DNA of 64,000 nucleotides from Semisulcospira habei (GCA_036245525.1 BTPG01000004.1:22724485-22788484); one strand, 5' to 3'; counted from the first letter of the stretch, positions 49,301-53,405 are shown. Made by a program: numbers and translations. Notes: a model not told the origin generated them from the sequence alone.

Positions 49301-50415
49301 TTATTATTAAATTGTGTTGTATGCCTGTTTTGAAAAAGAATTCTAACTCTTTTTGAGAAAGACATACAAACATTTCCTCATTGTGCTACCTATCTTTTCT
49401 TTGGTGATCAAGATGCCAAGCGAGTTGGCATATTGATCATCACAGGAAAGATAAATAACACATTGTGTACATCATGTTGTTGTTGTTTTTTTTTTTTTTT
49501 TTTTTTTTTTGGGGGGGGGGGGGGTGGTGGTGGAGGGGGTCTATTTTGGAAAAGGATTTTATCTCGAAATGTTAATATTTTGTGTTGTAACTGTCTCTCA
49601 AAGTGTGTTTCTTTCTTCCTTGTGATTTTCTTTGTATTTTACACATATGGCAGTTGCCTTTTTTTATCTGGATTTCCAACACCTGGAATTTAGATCTTGG
49701 GGCTGAGCATGTCAAATGGGCTGCTTGTGTATGGAGGCTATTCCTAAATCAGGCTCATATAAAAAACAAACAAACAAAAACCAATTGGTTGTCCTCTTTA
49801 TATTGAAGAAAGACAGTGTGCGCTCCTTTACAGTTAGGACTATAGGGACCACGTTCTGGACAGCCCTGATCACTGCCACATGCGTCCTCTTAGCAGTCAT
49901 ACTGTTTATACTGATAATTACCTCTGACTCCCACGTGGGTTGTTAATTTTTTTTACTCAAGAGACTGCCATTGGCAAGAGGCATAGATTCTCATGAGCCC
50001 CCGCCTTTGCGAGGGCTCATGAGAATGTATGCCTCGTGATTGACCATACTCTTGTCTGCTCAAACTGTGGATGTCAACGAAACAACTCAGCAAAGAGGCA
50101 TATTATAATTCATATGACCCCTGCTGCTGCGGGGACATGAGAATACACCGTATACGCCTCTTACAGATGGAGTGTCCTGGCCTAATCTACTGAATGTATG
50201 AAGTTCGTACAGTTTAACCTCTTTCGTACTGCCAGTTATAGAGCTGGATTCGCTGGAGTAGGTAAATGGCACACTTTATTGTTTGCAGGTTTGGTCCGGG
50301 GCTGGTGATCTACTGGTTTGGTTTCATTGATGAACTAGACACTCACGGTGATGATGGCATCATACTTAGCGACCACATTCCTGCAGAATTCACAACTATG
50401 GACCTCAGCTTATGA
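7087..50415 (+). CDS. CDIN1: CDIN1 (C15orf41) orthologue, nine spliced exons, N-terminus missing
   Basis: The exons at 7087-7151, 7889-7946, 22247-22325, 29395-29495, 29974-30023, 31833-31900, 46941-47006, 48919-49024 and 50289-50415 total 720 nt. They join in one frame with every split codon closing, giving 239 residues plus stop. The protein matches vertebrate CDIN1 along its length, for example KRTH near the start, '[11 protein letters not shown]', 'YGPIVDSIK', 'GFDKTPD', '[10 protein letters not shown]', 'YMHDQF' and '[13 protein letters not shown]'. CDIN1 is a PD-(D/E)XK-type nuclease that binds codanin-1; the human gene is mutated in congenital dyserythropoietic anaemia type I. The Asp of TPD and the E-x-K of IESKA fit that active-site pattern and are intact. 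Human CDIN1 has 281 residues, so about 48 N-terminal residues lie in exons not found here. Introns reach 15 kb and are mostly mobile elements, yet the exons carry no stop or frameshift, so the gene looks functional. Confidence 0.93.
7175..7241. repeat. Imperfect hairpin repeat (family F)
   Basis: 'gtgtatgcagccaccagtac' is followed after a short loop by its imperfect reverse complement 'gtacctgtgggtgcatgcac'. Relatives are at 29742-29821 and, decayed, at 31632-31712. It sits about 24 bp after a CDIN1 donor. Confidence 0.65.
7334..7415. repeat. Hairpin repeat, TAGTTCAAGGG family
   Basis: Left arm 'caagggtagtgccagattag' and right arm 'ctagtctggcgctacccttc' are inverted copies around a 'ccatccgg' loop, flanked by 'catgata' and 'tatcgtg'. 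Same family as 47170-47243 and 52186-52257. Confidence 0.75.
7618..7688. repeat. Degenerate hairpin, TAGTTCAAGGG family
   Basis: Begins 'tagttcaagggtggtgtcag' and ends 'gatgcttgaacta'. The arms pair imperfectly, with loss of homology on the right arm. Confidence 0.6.
7889..7946 (+). CDS. CDIN1: CDIN1 exon
   Basis: Acceptor 'ccctgtag' and donor 'gtaaat' bound 58 nt. With the two bases of the previous exon it makes Gln, then [19 protein letters not shown], ending on a codon boundary. MANK aligns with human 'LANEVDY', whose next residues are in the exon at 22247. Confidence 0.85.
8131..8385. mobile_element. pogo/Tigger-like terminal fragment
   Basis: A TA dinucleotide is followed by 'CAGTAGAACCTCTTTAATGG' and repeated 'acggtcac' motifs, the pattern of a Tc1/pogo-type terminal inverted repeat with TA target duplication. 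The mirror-image end is at about 21700-21946. No transposase frame is attached and the inner limit is arbitrary; an unrelated LTR begins at 8386. Confidence 0.5.
8386..9245 (-). mobile_element. LTR of the gypsy element (3' LTR)
   Basis: The 860-bp block is bounded by TGTTAC and GTAACA, a perfect 6-bp inverted terminus of the TG...CA type. Next to it on the internal side is a polypurine tract. On the minus strand a TATA-like 'GTATATAAGGAGG' around 8733-8745 could serve as the U3 promoter. The partner LTR was not found on the other side, where the element is cut at 11711. Boundaries rest on the TG/CA ends and the polypurine tract. Confidence 0.72.
9246..9264 (-). other. Polypurine tract of the gypsy element
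   Basis: On the minus strand 'CTTAAGAGGGGGGGGGGTAA' lies directly before the LTR start TGTTAC. This is the usual position and composition of the plus-strand primer of LTR retrotransposons. Confidence 0.75.
9454..11711 (-). pseudogene. Ty3/gypsy Gag-Pol fragment: zinc knuckle, protease, RT, RNase H; no integrase
   Basis: Read on the minus strand from 11711, one frame carries a CCHC knuckle ([15 protein letters not shown]-x2-C-x4-H-x4-C), an aspartic-protease active site (RDTGCS), and reverse transcriptase with '[16 protein letters not shown]', '[10 protein letters not shown]' and the YWDD catalytic box. RNase H follows with Asp (RTDASNEG), Glu (IEKECLAI) and Asp (QTDHQPL). The domain order and motifs are those of Ty3/gypsy elements. 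One in-frame TGA at 10198-10200 splits RT from RNase H without a shift. The frame ends at 9454, only about 200 bp from the LTR, so no integrase is encoded. Upstream the element is cut at 11711 by repeat X. It is a dead copy lying in a CDIN1 intron. Confidence 0.92.
11712..12265 (-). repeat. Repeat X, copy 1
   Basis: This block is repeated as an inverted copy at 38532-39076 with high identity over its length, including 'ggcgtggtctagtagtctgc' and 'ctcggtcacccttgtagcct' read in the minus direction here. Both copies start and stop at the same points (CTCAAACTGAG and AGTGATTAGG), so it is a discrete mobile unit. No coding frame or clear terminal inverted repeat is visible. It abuts the broken gypsy frame. 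Confidence 0.85.
12266..13926. other. Unclassified sequence, possibly LTR-like; no gene
   Basis: No recognisable protein. On the minus strand a purine tract 'GGGAAGGGTGA' at about 12993-13004 is followed by TGTGATTATCG, which could be the start of another LTR, but no matching end was found. The frames at 13145-13853 overlap on both strands and match no family I know. Confidence 0.35.
13927..16137 (+). mobile_element. DIRS-like element A, 5'-truncated
   Basis: From 13927 the sequence tracks DIRS-B (26873 onward): RNase H region ('[18 protein letters not shown]'), then tyrosine recombinase ('[16 protein letters not shown]', 'LTDFFLWLF', '[11 protein letters not shown]', '[20 protein letters not shown]'). 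About 252 bp present in B (27496-27747) are missing near 14541. The recombinase frame is broken and the H-x-x-R box reads HEVQ where B reads HEVR, so a catalytic Arg is lost. An internal complementary region (15783-15890) and a right terminus ending near 16137 are kept. It lies in LINE-A sequence and in the large CDIN1 intron. Confidence 0.88.
15783..15890. other. DIRS-A internal complementary region
   Basis: One half ('atcggtaatgtttttgagga') is the complement expected for the lost left terminus. The other half, from 'ttcatttttctctaaaagg' to 'cttaccgatgacatg', is the reverse complement of the right terminus at 16085-16137. This head-to-tail arrangement is the known DIRS template for making circular DNA. 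Confidence 0.78.
17204..19302. mobile_element. TTAA-flanked 2.1-kb DNA transposon, piggyBac-like
   Basis: The block starts TTAACTCTTCCGCGCACG and ends CGTGCGTCGAAGAGTTAA, so the ends are inverted (TTAACTCTTC-N2-CGCACG) and include TTAA on both sides. LINE-A RT frame stops at one TTAA and resumes at the other: with one TTAA kept, it reads VNDLNKFYA without a break. Seamless TTAA insertion is the hallmark of piggyBac transposases. No intact transposase is seen; a Cys-rich stretch near 17770-17850 ([17 protein letters not shown]) faintly recalls the piggyBac C-terminal zinc region but is too weak to count. Confidence 0.75.
19483..19510. repeat. Perfect 28-bp palindrome at insertion junction
   Basis: 'aagtcccttctatt' is followed by 'tatagaagggactt', with every base pairing if read as 13-bp arms and a 2-nt centre. 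Part of it (TATAGAAGGGACTT) recurs at 21053-21066 and forms the direct repeat around the 1.5-kb insertion. Confidence 0.8.
19691..20105 (+). mobile_element. tRNA-derived SINE with V-SINE-like tail
   Basis: The head has polymerase III boxes: A box 'GTGGCGCAGTGGTTAAGG' and B box 'GGTTCGAGACC'. The tail 'gcactttgagcc...aaaaagcgcctatataataa' followed by ATT repeats is the 3' end type shared with LINE-mobilised V-SINE/Deu-like SINEs. Its first ~120 bp match the SINE at 30306 closely while the rest differs. Confidence 0.82.
20560..20591. repeat. (CT)n microsatellite
   Basis: Run of about 13 CT units, flanked by a decayed member of the GGCATAGAT hairpin family ending 'gaggatctatgcctcttgg' near 20670. 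Confidence 0.9.
21700..21946. mobile_element. pogo/Tigger-like terminal fragment, inverse orientation
   Basis: Ends 'GAGGTTCTACTG' plus TA, the reverse complement of the start at 8131, with internal 'aaacggtcacc' motifs. The two ends are 13.8 kb apart with many elements between, so they are probably separate MITE copies. Inner limit is approximate. Confidence 0.45.
22062..22112 (+). repeat. SINE/LINE tail relic with (ATT)n
   Basis: 'aaggataagcgctatataag' followed by eight ATT units is the same 3' tail type as the SINE at 19691-20105. No head is visible. Confidence 0.6.
22247..22325 (+). CDS. CDIN1: CDIN1 exon (MLARIVLE segment)
   Basis: Acceptor 'cgtttcag' and donor 'gtaaat' bound 79 nt encoding [19 protein letters not shown] and then TGLSRDA plus one base. 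It aligns with human CDIN1 'VDYAPSLMARLILERFLQ'. The exon follows a 14.3-kb intron. Confidence 0.88.
22831..22903. repeat. Degenerate hairpin, TAGTTCAAGGG family
   Basis: Starts 'gatagttcaaggttagttcc' and ends 'gcactaccctagaactatta', arms still mostly complementary. Confidence 0.6.
23105..23177. repeat. Degenerate hairpin, GGCATAGAT family
   Basis: Left arm 'tggcatagatgctcatgagc' and right arm 'gctcacgtgaatctgtgcct' pair with a few mismatches. Confidence 0.65.
23600..26223 (+). pseudogene. DIRS-B gag-like and RT N-terminal region, broken
   Basis: GC-rich sequence with frames scattered over three phases and no long open frame. At 26000-26220 the start of RT can be followed ('[15 protein letters not shown]'), after which TAG (26222-26224) and TGA interrupt and the [11 protein letters not shown] motif continues in a different frame until about 26285. 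The gag part has no motif I recognise; its identity is inferred from position. Confidence 0.6.
26224..28101 (+). pseudogene. DIRS-B reverse transcriptase/RNase H polyprotein
   Basis: The 625-codon frame has RT motif A '[13 protein letters not shown]' (Asp 43 and 46), '[16 protein letters not shown]', and the catalytic box NYLDDLLL (YLDD at residues 108-111). RNase H follows with '[15 protein letters not shown]', '[13 protein letters not shown]' and '[13 protein letters not shown]', then the DIRS-specific region ([16 protein letters not shown]... [10 protein letters not shown]) often described as methyltransferase-like. The annotated start is not natural: the first ~20 codons are a shifted reading of the conserved PVIDLS motif, so the true protein started upstream. 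It belongs to the element and is not a host gene. It probably made cDNA from the element transcript. Confidence 0.9.
28109..28871 (+). pseudogene. DIRS-B tyrosine recombinase, frameshifted
   Basis: Fragments in several phases give '[19 protein letters not shown]', '[14 protein letters not shown]' and a C-terminal part with '[11 protein letters not shown]' (H-x-x-R), then '[16 protein letters not shown]' with the nucleophilic Tyr in RFYLRD. These are the catalytic elements of tyrosine recombinases, which DIRS elements use for integration in place of a DDE integrase. At least two frameshifts make it inactive, though the H-x-x-R and Tyr survive, unlike DIRS-A. Confidence 0.85.
29036..29142. other. 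DIRS-B internal complementary region
   Basis: First half ('tagtaatgccatcggtaatg', 'tattttgaggaaac') is the reverse complement of the left terminus at 23392-23435. Second half ('ctctaaaatgtattttttcg', 'aaaatacttaccgatggcat') is the reverse complement of the right terminus at 29330-29384. The two are joined head to tail as in DIRS-1. Confidence 0.85.
29395..29495 (+). CDS. CDIN1: CDIN1 exon (AREVLE segment)
   Basis: Acceptor 'tttttcacag' and donor 'gtaagg' bound 101 nt. Its first two bases complete the Gly codon opened by exon 22247-22325, then it reads [19 protein letters not shown] and on to LAREVLE, matching human '[26 protein letters not shown]'. DIRS-B ends about 10 bp upstream. Confidence 0.9.
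29742..29821. repeat. Hairpin repeat (family F)
   Basis: Arms 'aaccccccttgtgcatgcag' with 'ccaccagtactg' and 'cagtactagtgg' with 'ttgcatgtacaagggaggtt' pair around 'ttaacactatag'. Confidence 0.75.
29974..30023 (+). CDS. CDIN1: CDIN1 exon (YGPIVDSIK segment)
   Basis: Acceptor 'attttcag' and donor 'gtaaac' bound 50 nt encoding [16 protein letters not shown] plus two bases, matching human 'CIVNDCCYGPLVDCIK'. Confidence 0.9.
30050..31621 (+). mobile_element. CACGTG-type tandem-repeat element, copy 2
   Basis: Starts 'GGCTCAAGTGCAAAGC' and ends with 'CACGTGAGCC' and 'GGCTTTGCCATTCTTG', as copy 1 at 3207-4200. Internal monomers carry 'gagatacctgatggtaagac'. A 573-bp SINE (30306-30878) interrupts it. 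It begins 27 bp after a CDIN1 donor. Confidence 0.75.
30306..30878 (+). mobile_element. tRNA-headed SINE, full length with target duplication
   Basis: Flanked by the 12-bp direct repeat ATGTTTTCACAA (30294-30305 and 30879-30890). A box 'TGGCGCAGTGGTTAAGG' near 30316 and B box 'GGTTCGATACC' at 30360-30370 mark a tRNA-derived promoter. The body is about 500 bp, longer than most SINEs, and its 3' part shares nothing obvious with the SINE at 19691. Confidence 0.88.
31833..31900 (+). CDS. CDIN1: CDIN1 exon ([11 protein letters not shown] segment)
   Basis: Acceptor 'gatttcag' and donor 'gtaagt' bound 68 nt. It completes an Arg codon, then [19 protein letters not shown] and PFL plus one base, matching human '[22 protein letters not shown]'. 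A (TG)n tract starts immediately after the donor. Confidence 0.9.
31907..31985. repeat. (TG)n microsatellite beside CDIN1 donor
   Basis: About 35 TG units begin within 10 bp of the donor at 31901. A second run is at 32517-32568. Confidence 0.95.
32149..32948 (+). pseudogene. THAP-like domain gene fragment (ISL2EU-type)
   Basis: Frame from the ATG at 32149 reads [16 protein letters not shown], then '[11 protein letters not shown]', a stop, and '[14 protein letters not shown]', the layout of the atypical THAP zinc-binding domain found in transposon-derived invertebrate proteins (C-x4-C start, FPxP, conserved W-I-K-x-C, RPH). The conserved Trp of W-I-K is the TGA. A GTAAGT-like donor at 32346 and an acceptor ending at 32758 lead to an exon with '[14 protein letters not shown]', matching the 'PDPIPA' that follows in the family, and a donor at 32949. 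Family call is from memory. Confidence 0.6.
33014..33343 (-). pseudogene. YqaJ-type nuclease fragment
   Basis: Minus-strand frame with '[19 protein letters not shown]', '[20 protein letters not shown]' and, after a shift, '[17 protein letters not shown]'. These correspond to the E-V-K-C-P strand, the HxYYxQVQGQL helix and the (D)FVVxT...I..I..D segment of YqaJ/lambda-exonuclease-like nucleases. The catalytic Glu of E-x-K is Lys here. ISL2EU transposons combine a THAP domain and YqaJ, so with 32149-32948 this is likely one decayed, rearranged element, although the two parts are convergent. Confidence 0.65.
33641..33947 (+). mobile_element. SINE-like retroposon, copy 1 (307 bp)
   Basis: Flanked by the 12-bp duplication CCTCAAGTTTCT (33629-33640 and 33948-33959). 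Same sequence as 37049-37433 but starts ~55 bp later, at 'gttcccagggtcaccctggt', so it is 5'-truncated. Tail is (CCAA)n after 'gacgttaagcaatgtacaa'. Confidence 0.85.
34200..34551 (+). pseudogene. Possible 5' part of the Penelope-like element
   Basis: Sequence left of the LINE insertion; reads [20 protein letters not shown] in one frame, then breaks. It is continuous with 38257-38531 once LINE copy 1 is removed. Identity is inferred from that continuity and is weak. Confidence 0.35.
34567..38241 (-). mobile_element. LINE-B copy 1, full length, AP-endonuclease type
   Basis: Flanked by a 15-bp duplication TTTCTCACTCTTTAC (34552-34566 and 38242-38256). Minus-strand product: AP endonuclease ('[17 protein letters not shown]', '[14 protein letters not shown]', '[14 protein letters not shown]', '[11 protein letters not shown]'), '[19 protein letters not shown]', RT ('[17 protein letters not shown]', '[15 protein letters not shown]', '[16 protein letters not shown]', '[18 protein letters not shown]', '[13 protein letters not shown]') and a C-terminal '[13 protein letters not shown]'-type segment. 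This protein type is widespread as 'endonuclease-reverse transcriptase'; clade RTE- or I-like is not settled. It is dead: TGA in VDRETL and in EIGRRRW, a 7-nt deletion near 36300, and a SINE at 37049-37433. Tail is (TTAC)n at the left. Confidence 0.93.
37049..37433 (+). mobile_element. SINE-like retroposon, copy 2, nested in LINE-B copy 1
   Basis: Flanked by the 13-bp duplication CCCCTATTTTGGC (37036-37048 and 37434-37446), which lies in the endonuclease coding region. 385 bp, starting 'gccccacccgggtctgccct' and ending 'taagcaatgtacaatcaatc'. No clear polymerase III boxes, so it could also be the 3' end of an unseen LINE. Confidence 0.9.
38257..38531 (+). pseudogene. Penelope-like element, N-terminal fragment
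   Basis: The frame from 38309 encodes '[19 protein letters not shown]', '[13 protein letters not shown]' and '[15 protein letters not shown]', resembling the region of Penelope-like proteins just before the conserved I-I-K-P-A-D-K-G motif. The frame ends exactly where repeat X begins. It also carries a 35-bp inverted copy (38330-38364) of the element's 3' end. Confidence 0.55.
38532..39076 (+). repeat. Repeat X, copy 2
   Basis: 545-bp inverted copy of 11712-12265 with the same end points. It interrupts the Penelope N-terminal frame. Contains 'aataagtcatatgaccg', which recurs at 40422-40438 next to the resumed Penelope frame. Confidence 0.85.
39077..40420. other. Unclassified insertion-like sequence with hairpin relics
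   Basis: No gene. Degenerate members of the GGCATAGAT hairpin family are at 39107-39166, 39246-39310 and 40083-40125. A (TC)n microsatellite spans about 40338-40371. The stretch separates the two parts of the Penelope-like element. Confidence 0.5.
40421..42247 (+). pseudogene. Penelope-like element: RT and GIY-YIG-type endonuclease
   Basis: Fragments encode '[20 protein letters not shown]'-type sequence (here [20 protein letters not shown]), '[15 protein letters not shown]', '[18 protein letters not shown]', the catalytic RYIDDCLG, and '[13 protein letters not shown]', all typical of Penelope RT. The C-terminal part has '[15 protein letters not shown]', '[16 protein letters not shown]' and 'QVGRHFNEP', the GIY-YIG endonuclease of these elements; the usual Y-I-G-E-T reads Y-L-E-E-T, losing the Gly. 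Breaks: a frameshift in an A run near 40917, and TGA at 41309-41311 where the family usually has Arg. The 5' part is missing or displaced to 38257-38531. Confidence 0.9.
42261..45559 (+). mobile_element. LINE-B copy 2, full length
   Basis: Flanked by the 13-bp duplication GTTTTGTGCATGT (42248-42260 and 45560-45572). 3.3 kb, starting 'cctcgcgctgggaccatatg' and ending with (TAAG)n. Endonuclease, linker and RT as in copy 1, with '[13 protein letters not shown]' (FADD) and a C-terminal '[17 protein letters not shown]'. One frame (42540-44759) carries it except for TAG where copy 1 has the Gln of DRLQSAV (42996-42998) and TGA in DVRVRR (43305-43307). A +1 insertion near 44583 then moves RT to the frame 44593-45555. 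Copies 1 and 2 are in opposite orientation, about 4 kb apart. Confidence 0.93.
45573..45800 (+). other. Penelope-like element 3' end with hammerhead-like core
   Basis: Once LINE-B copy 2 is removed this continues the Penelope 3' region. It has CTGAAGA (45695-45701), a 5-bp hairpin GGATC-TTT-GATCC, and GAAAC (45716-45720), the core order CUGANGA-stem II-GAAA of hammerhead ribozymes known in Penelope-like elements. At 45742-45776 there is a perfect 35-bp inverted match to 38330-38364, and 'AAAGCGAAAATGA' occurs next to both. Confidence 0.6.
45801..46940. other. Intronic sequence with no supported gene
   Basis: Includes a (CA)n tract near 46282-46303. Frames on both strands at 46460-46880 overlap and match nothing known. 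Confidence 0.45.
46941..47006 (+). CDS. CDIN1: CDIN1 exon (nuclease motif TPD)
   Basis: Acceptor 'gtgttacag' and donor 'gtaagt' bound 66 nt encoding (G)[21 protein letters not shown], matching human '[22 protein letters not shown]'. The Asp of TPD is the likely first metal-binding acidic residue of the PD-(D/E)XK fold. Confidence 0.92.
47170..47243. repeat. Hairpin repeat, TAGTTCAAGGG family
   Basis: 'tagttcaaaggtggtgccag' with 'aatagcttggtgcc' pairs with 'ggcaccaagctgtt' and 'gcaccacccttgaacta' around a TTTA loop; a few mismatches. Confidence 0.85.
47395..48430. repeat. Repeat R, copy 2
   Basis: Shares blocks in the same order with 19511-20500: 'gaagtaacaagataaaaa', 'gtctagctacgcaaacctt', 'gagtccataatttttcttat', 'atgagttcgttaacctgcat'. 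No coding frame. End points are approximate. Confidence 0.55.
48919..49024 (+). CDS. CDIN1: CDIN1 exon (catalytic ESK)
   Basis: Acceptor 'gtttgcag' and donor 'gtatga' bound 106 nt encoding [20 protein letters not shown] followed by [15 protein letters not shown] plus two bases, matching human '[20 protein letters not shown]' and 'HDQFWSYWNRF'. E-x-K of IESKA is the catalytic pair of PD-(D/E)XK enzymes and is unchanged. Confidence 0.94.
49025..49185. repeat. Degenerate double hairpin, TAGTTCAAGGG family
   Basis: Starts at the CDIN1 donor. 'gcaattctggcaccagcctt' and, 80 bp later, 'aggctattctggcactaccc' are right-arm copies of the family, each with remnants of a left arm. Confidence 0.5.
49973..50038. 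repeat. Hairpin repeat, GGCATAGAT family
   Basis: Arms 'gaggcatagattctcatgag' plus CCCCCGC and GAGGG plus 'ctcatgagaatgtatgcctc' pair around TTTGC. The left flank 'actcaagagactgccattgg' is shared with the copy at 51271. Confidence 0.9.
50095..50167. repeat. Degenerate hairpin, GGCATAGAT family
   Basis: 'agaggcatattataattcat' with 'atgacccctgc' pairs loosely with 'gcggggacatgagaatacac' and 'tacgcctctta'. Confidence 0.65.
50289..50415 (+). CDS. CDIN1: CDIN1 last coding exon
   Basis: Acceptor 'gtttgcag' starts 127 nt that complete an Arg codon, then [20 protein letters not shown], '[21 protein letters not shown]' in two parts, and TGA. It matches the human C-terminus '[20 protein letters not shown]' and the following acidic/Ile-Leu stretch. 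Confidence 0.94.
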
Positions 50416-50499
50416 CATGGCTCTATATGAGTGAGTGTGTATGTGCCTGTGTACAGTGTATTTACCTGTTACTGTCTGTGTGTGTGTGTGTGCGTGTGT

Positions 50500-50544
<45 letters not shown>

Positions 50545-50775
50545 TACAGGAATAGTGAGAGACTTTTAAAGTGTAAGAGAGTTACTCAGGATATTTGTAT
50601 GAGGGCAAGGTTTAAGAAAGAATGGCATATGAATGAACCTCGCTATATATCTCCAAAACAAAAACTGAGTGTTTGACCAATCTGATGTCAAGCGAGTGGT
50701 AAACTTGTATACTTGTGTGTACACTGTATATGTTTTGTGTGGATAAAATAAAATGTCTTAAAATCAAACTAAAAG
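50416..50775 (+). other. CDIN1: CDIN1 3' untranslated region
   Basis: After the stop there is a (TG)n tract (50478-50541) and a canonical AATAAA at 50747-50752, so cleavage is expected about 15-25 bp later. The 3' limit is estimated. Confidence 0.7.
50747..50752 (+). terminator. CDIN1: Polyadenylation signal AATAAA
   Basis: Canonical hexamer 332 bp after the CDIN1 stop codon; the first clear one downstream. Confidence 0.7.
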
Positions 50776-51270
50776 GTAAAGTTGTGTGTGTGTTATGTGC
50801 ATGCATGCGTGTGTGCAAGACATCAACCCCTGAAGTTGTAATTTCCACATTGTTCTTAACAAGACAACATGAACATGATAGTTCAGGGGTGGGCCCAGAA
50901 TACACTGTTCTGTTCAAGTGTGTCAGCACGAGGCCTGTTCAAGTTTTACACTACATTATTGTGAAGGTTAGCACACACAGTCATACATTTTCTTTCTGCA
51001 ATATTATCTTTTCACTACTTTACAATTTTGAAAAATTTACTGCCTGCAATTACATTTATTTTAATGTTCACCCCACATGCATTTTACATGCCGAGCAACC
51101 AGTGTCACTTTTTTTTAACCTAGATTTTGTCGGGCATAGATCAGTGTCACCACAGGCTTTGGGCAATAAAATAGAAGGGAAAAAAGCCATTGACATTGAG
51201 GAAAAAAATGTGAAAGTCGTTGTGTGCACCTCCACATGGGTTGTTAATTTTTCACTCAAGAGACTGCCAT

Positions 51271-51338
51271 TGGCAAGAGGCATAGATTCTCATGAGCCCC
51301 CGCCTCTGCGGGGGCTCATGAGAATGTATGCCTCTTGA
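51271..51338. repeat. Hairpin repeat, GGCATAGAT family
   Basis: Arms 'aagaggcatagattctcatg' with AGCCCCCGCC and GCGGGGGCT with 'catgagaatgtatgcctctt'. Flank 'gggttgttaatttttcactc' is shared with 49938, so a unit longer than the hairpin was copied. Confidence 0.9.
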
Positions 51339-51774
51339 TAGACCATTTACTCATGTTGGCTCAAAAGGAGTGCATCATATTGGCTGGAGTATACGACTGT
51401 TCACCCCTTTCCAAGACGTCGTTCAGTACTTGAGCGTGTTCTTGAAAGTTTTACAAGTTGTGCCGAAATACCTGTCAAAAAGCCTAAATCATGGTGAACG
51501 TGTCTTCAACTGGATTTTATAGCTCCTTATCGAAGCTACGATACATAGGACCATTGCCCTGTGAAGGCAAAAGACAGTTAATTACATGTTTGTGAAAAGC
51601 GAGATTTCTATTGCATTACGATGTAAATCTCGCTTTCCACAAAAAAATGGACTTGCTGTCTGTTCGCCTTACAGATTTCTTGATTCTAGCAATACGGGCA
51701 AAATTTTGATTGTTCTGTTCACTGGAAGAATAGTAGAATTTTCGTCAAAGCCTCTGTACAAGTCACGGAAGATA

Positions 51775-51862
51775 GATAATAATAATAATAATAATAAATA
51801 ATACATAGTATTTATATGGCGCATTTCTCATATTTATAATATAACTCAATGCGCAGTAGATG
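51775..51862 (-). repeat. SINE tail relic, minus orientation
   Basis: (TAA)n followed by 'tatatggcgcatttctcata' and 'aactcaatgcgc' is the reverse of the 'gcgctttgag...gagaaa.gcgctatata' SINE tail type. Confidence 0.55.
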
Positions 51863-51869
51863 GGCTTAG

Positions 51870-51938
51870 TAGCCCAAGGGCAGTACTGAATAGCTTGGCG
51901 CCCAGCTATTCAGGCAGTACCCTGGAGCTGTAACGTTC
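51870..51938. repeat. Degenerate hairpin, TAGTTCAAGGG family
   Basis: 'agcccaagggcagtactgaa' with 'tagcttggcgc' pairs with 'ccagctattcaggcagtacc' and 'ctggagct'. Confidence 0.65.
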
Positions 51939-52185
51939 GGCCAGTCTGTTGAAGTTGGCCTACACTGGGAGCGGAAAGTTATTCATTGAAAAGACCTTCA
52001 ATACGTATCATGAAAGGTTTCCTTTCTAAGACAGACAATACCCAGTGTGAGACTTCGCTGCTTTGATGACGTCAATGGTGTAGACTCTTACCGTCGTTAA
52101 GACCGACTGAAGATCACACGGCTGCAAGCTTGTTTAACCCTTATCATTCGGAATACACCAGAGTGTGAAATAAGTTTGACTAAAA

Positions 52186-52257
52186 TAGTTCAAGGGTAGT
52201 GCCAGAATAGCTTGGCGCCTACAGGCGCCAAGCTATTCTGGCACCACCCTTGAACTA
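52186..52257. repeat. Near-perfect hairpin, TAGTTCAAGGG family
   Basis: TAGTTCAAGGGTAGTGCCAG and AATAGCTTGGCGCC pair with GGCGCCAAGCTATT and CTGGCACCACCCTTGAACTA around TACA, with one mismatch (T/A against CC region) over about 34 bp. It is the best copy of the family. Confidence 0.93.
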
Positions 52258-52353
52258 AAGCCATTGGTCTATATCCTTATCTGTAAGTTCTATAATGTAG
52301 CTTGCATATGGCAGTGTACAAATTTGATGCTTTTAGCCTCAGTATAATATGGG

Positions 52354-52616
52354 TTAACCTGTTCAATGCCGAGAAAATTTGAACACCACCCAACTGCAAG
52401 AGTATAGATCCTCATGAGGCCCCGCAGTTGCAGGGGCTCATGAGGATCTATGCCTCTTGCTGACACCACTTTGAATCCATGTTCCTGGGACATGCAGGTG
52501 TTTTGTTTGTTTGTTTTTTTGTTTTTTGTTGGGGGGGGTGGGGTGGAGGCGGTGGTGTCTTGAATTACAAAGATTGCAGAAACACAGTCTGCGTCAGCTG
52601 GCACTTAGCGGGTTAA
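52354..52616. mobile_element. TTAA-bounded miniature element with GGCATAGAT hairpin core
   Basis: Starts TTAACCTGTTCAATGCCGAG, ends 'gcacttagcgggttaa'. Core hairpin at 52397-52459. The flanking blocks 'aaaatttgaacaccacccaa' and 'cacagtctgcgtcagctggc' recur in inverse orientation at 55498-55717, so the whole 263-bp unit is mobile. A T/G-rich stretch near 52500-52555 is private to this copy. Confidence 0.78.
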
Positions 52617-53129
52617 CGCCCGCAACCCACCTGGCAGTGAATAAAACTTTCTCGTACCTGTTTCAACCGCCTGTAGGTAAACACCTACAGGCAGCTGAAG
52701 CAGAAACAAGAACAAGGCCGAATGTTCTTTCTATTCTCCTTCTTCGGTCTAATGATTTTTTTTTTTTTTTAAAGATCGCCACCTGCTTATTGATTACCAG
52801 TTAAATTCAGAAAGCTGACACAGTAGTGGTTAGACGAAGGGACACTCTGGTGGTGTAGGTGTAGGAGGCAGTTAGGTTGGTGGCGGAGGGCCGGGTTGGC
52901 GTGTAGGAGAAAATAGTTACTTTGACAGCTTGCTGCCTTCGACTCGCATTATATTTGTTCCGACAGACTCGAAGAACAGCAACAACAAAACATTGCACTA
53001 GCAATCGGATCAAATTCATTTTTCGTTCCCATACATTATTATCCAACAGTACCGAGTGAACGCCAGTGCCCACCTCCATCTTAGAATATAATCGCCTCAT
53101 TGGAATCGCAACGATCAGCATTTTGAATA

Positions 53130-53200
53130 GATGTAGAGTCTTCATAAGCCTCCCCCCCCCCCCCCTCAGCAAGCGGGGCTAATGAGGATCTATGTCTCTT
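53130..53200. repeat. Degenerate hairpin, GGCATAGAT family
   Basis: Left arm decayed by a C run; right arm 'gcggggctaatgaggatcta' with 'tgtctcttgtaga' is clear. Confidence 0.55.
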
Positions 53201-53405
53201 GTAGACGGATAGCATTACCGCTAGCATTTATTGACATTTCTTTTCAAGTCCTTTCCTCCCAACACTCTTGCGGCATCAATATATCGTGGGAGGACCGACA
53301 GCACTAGAACATTAATAACAAATGTTCGTCTGTGAAGTCTTGACAGCTGTGCATCGAGCCGACGAAAGAATTCAATAACCCACTTGACCTCGCAGTGAGC
53401 AAAAG

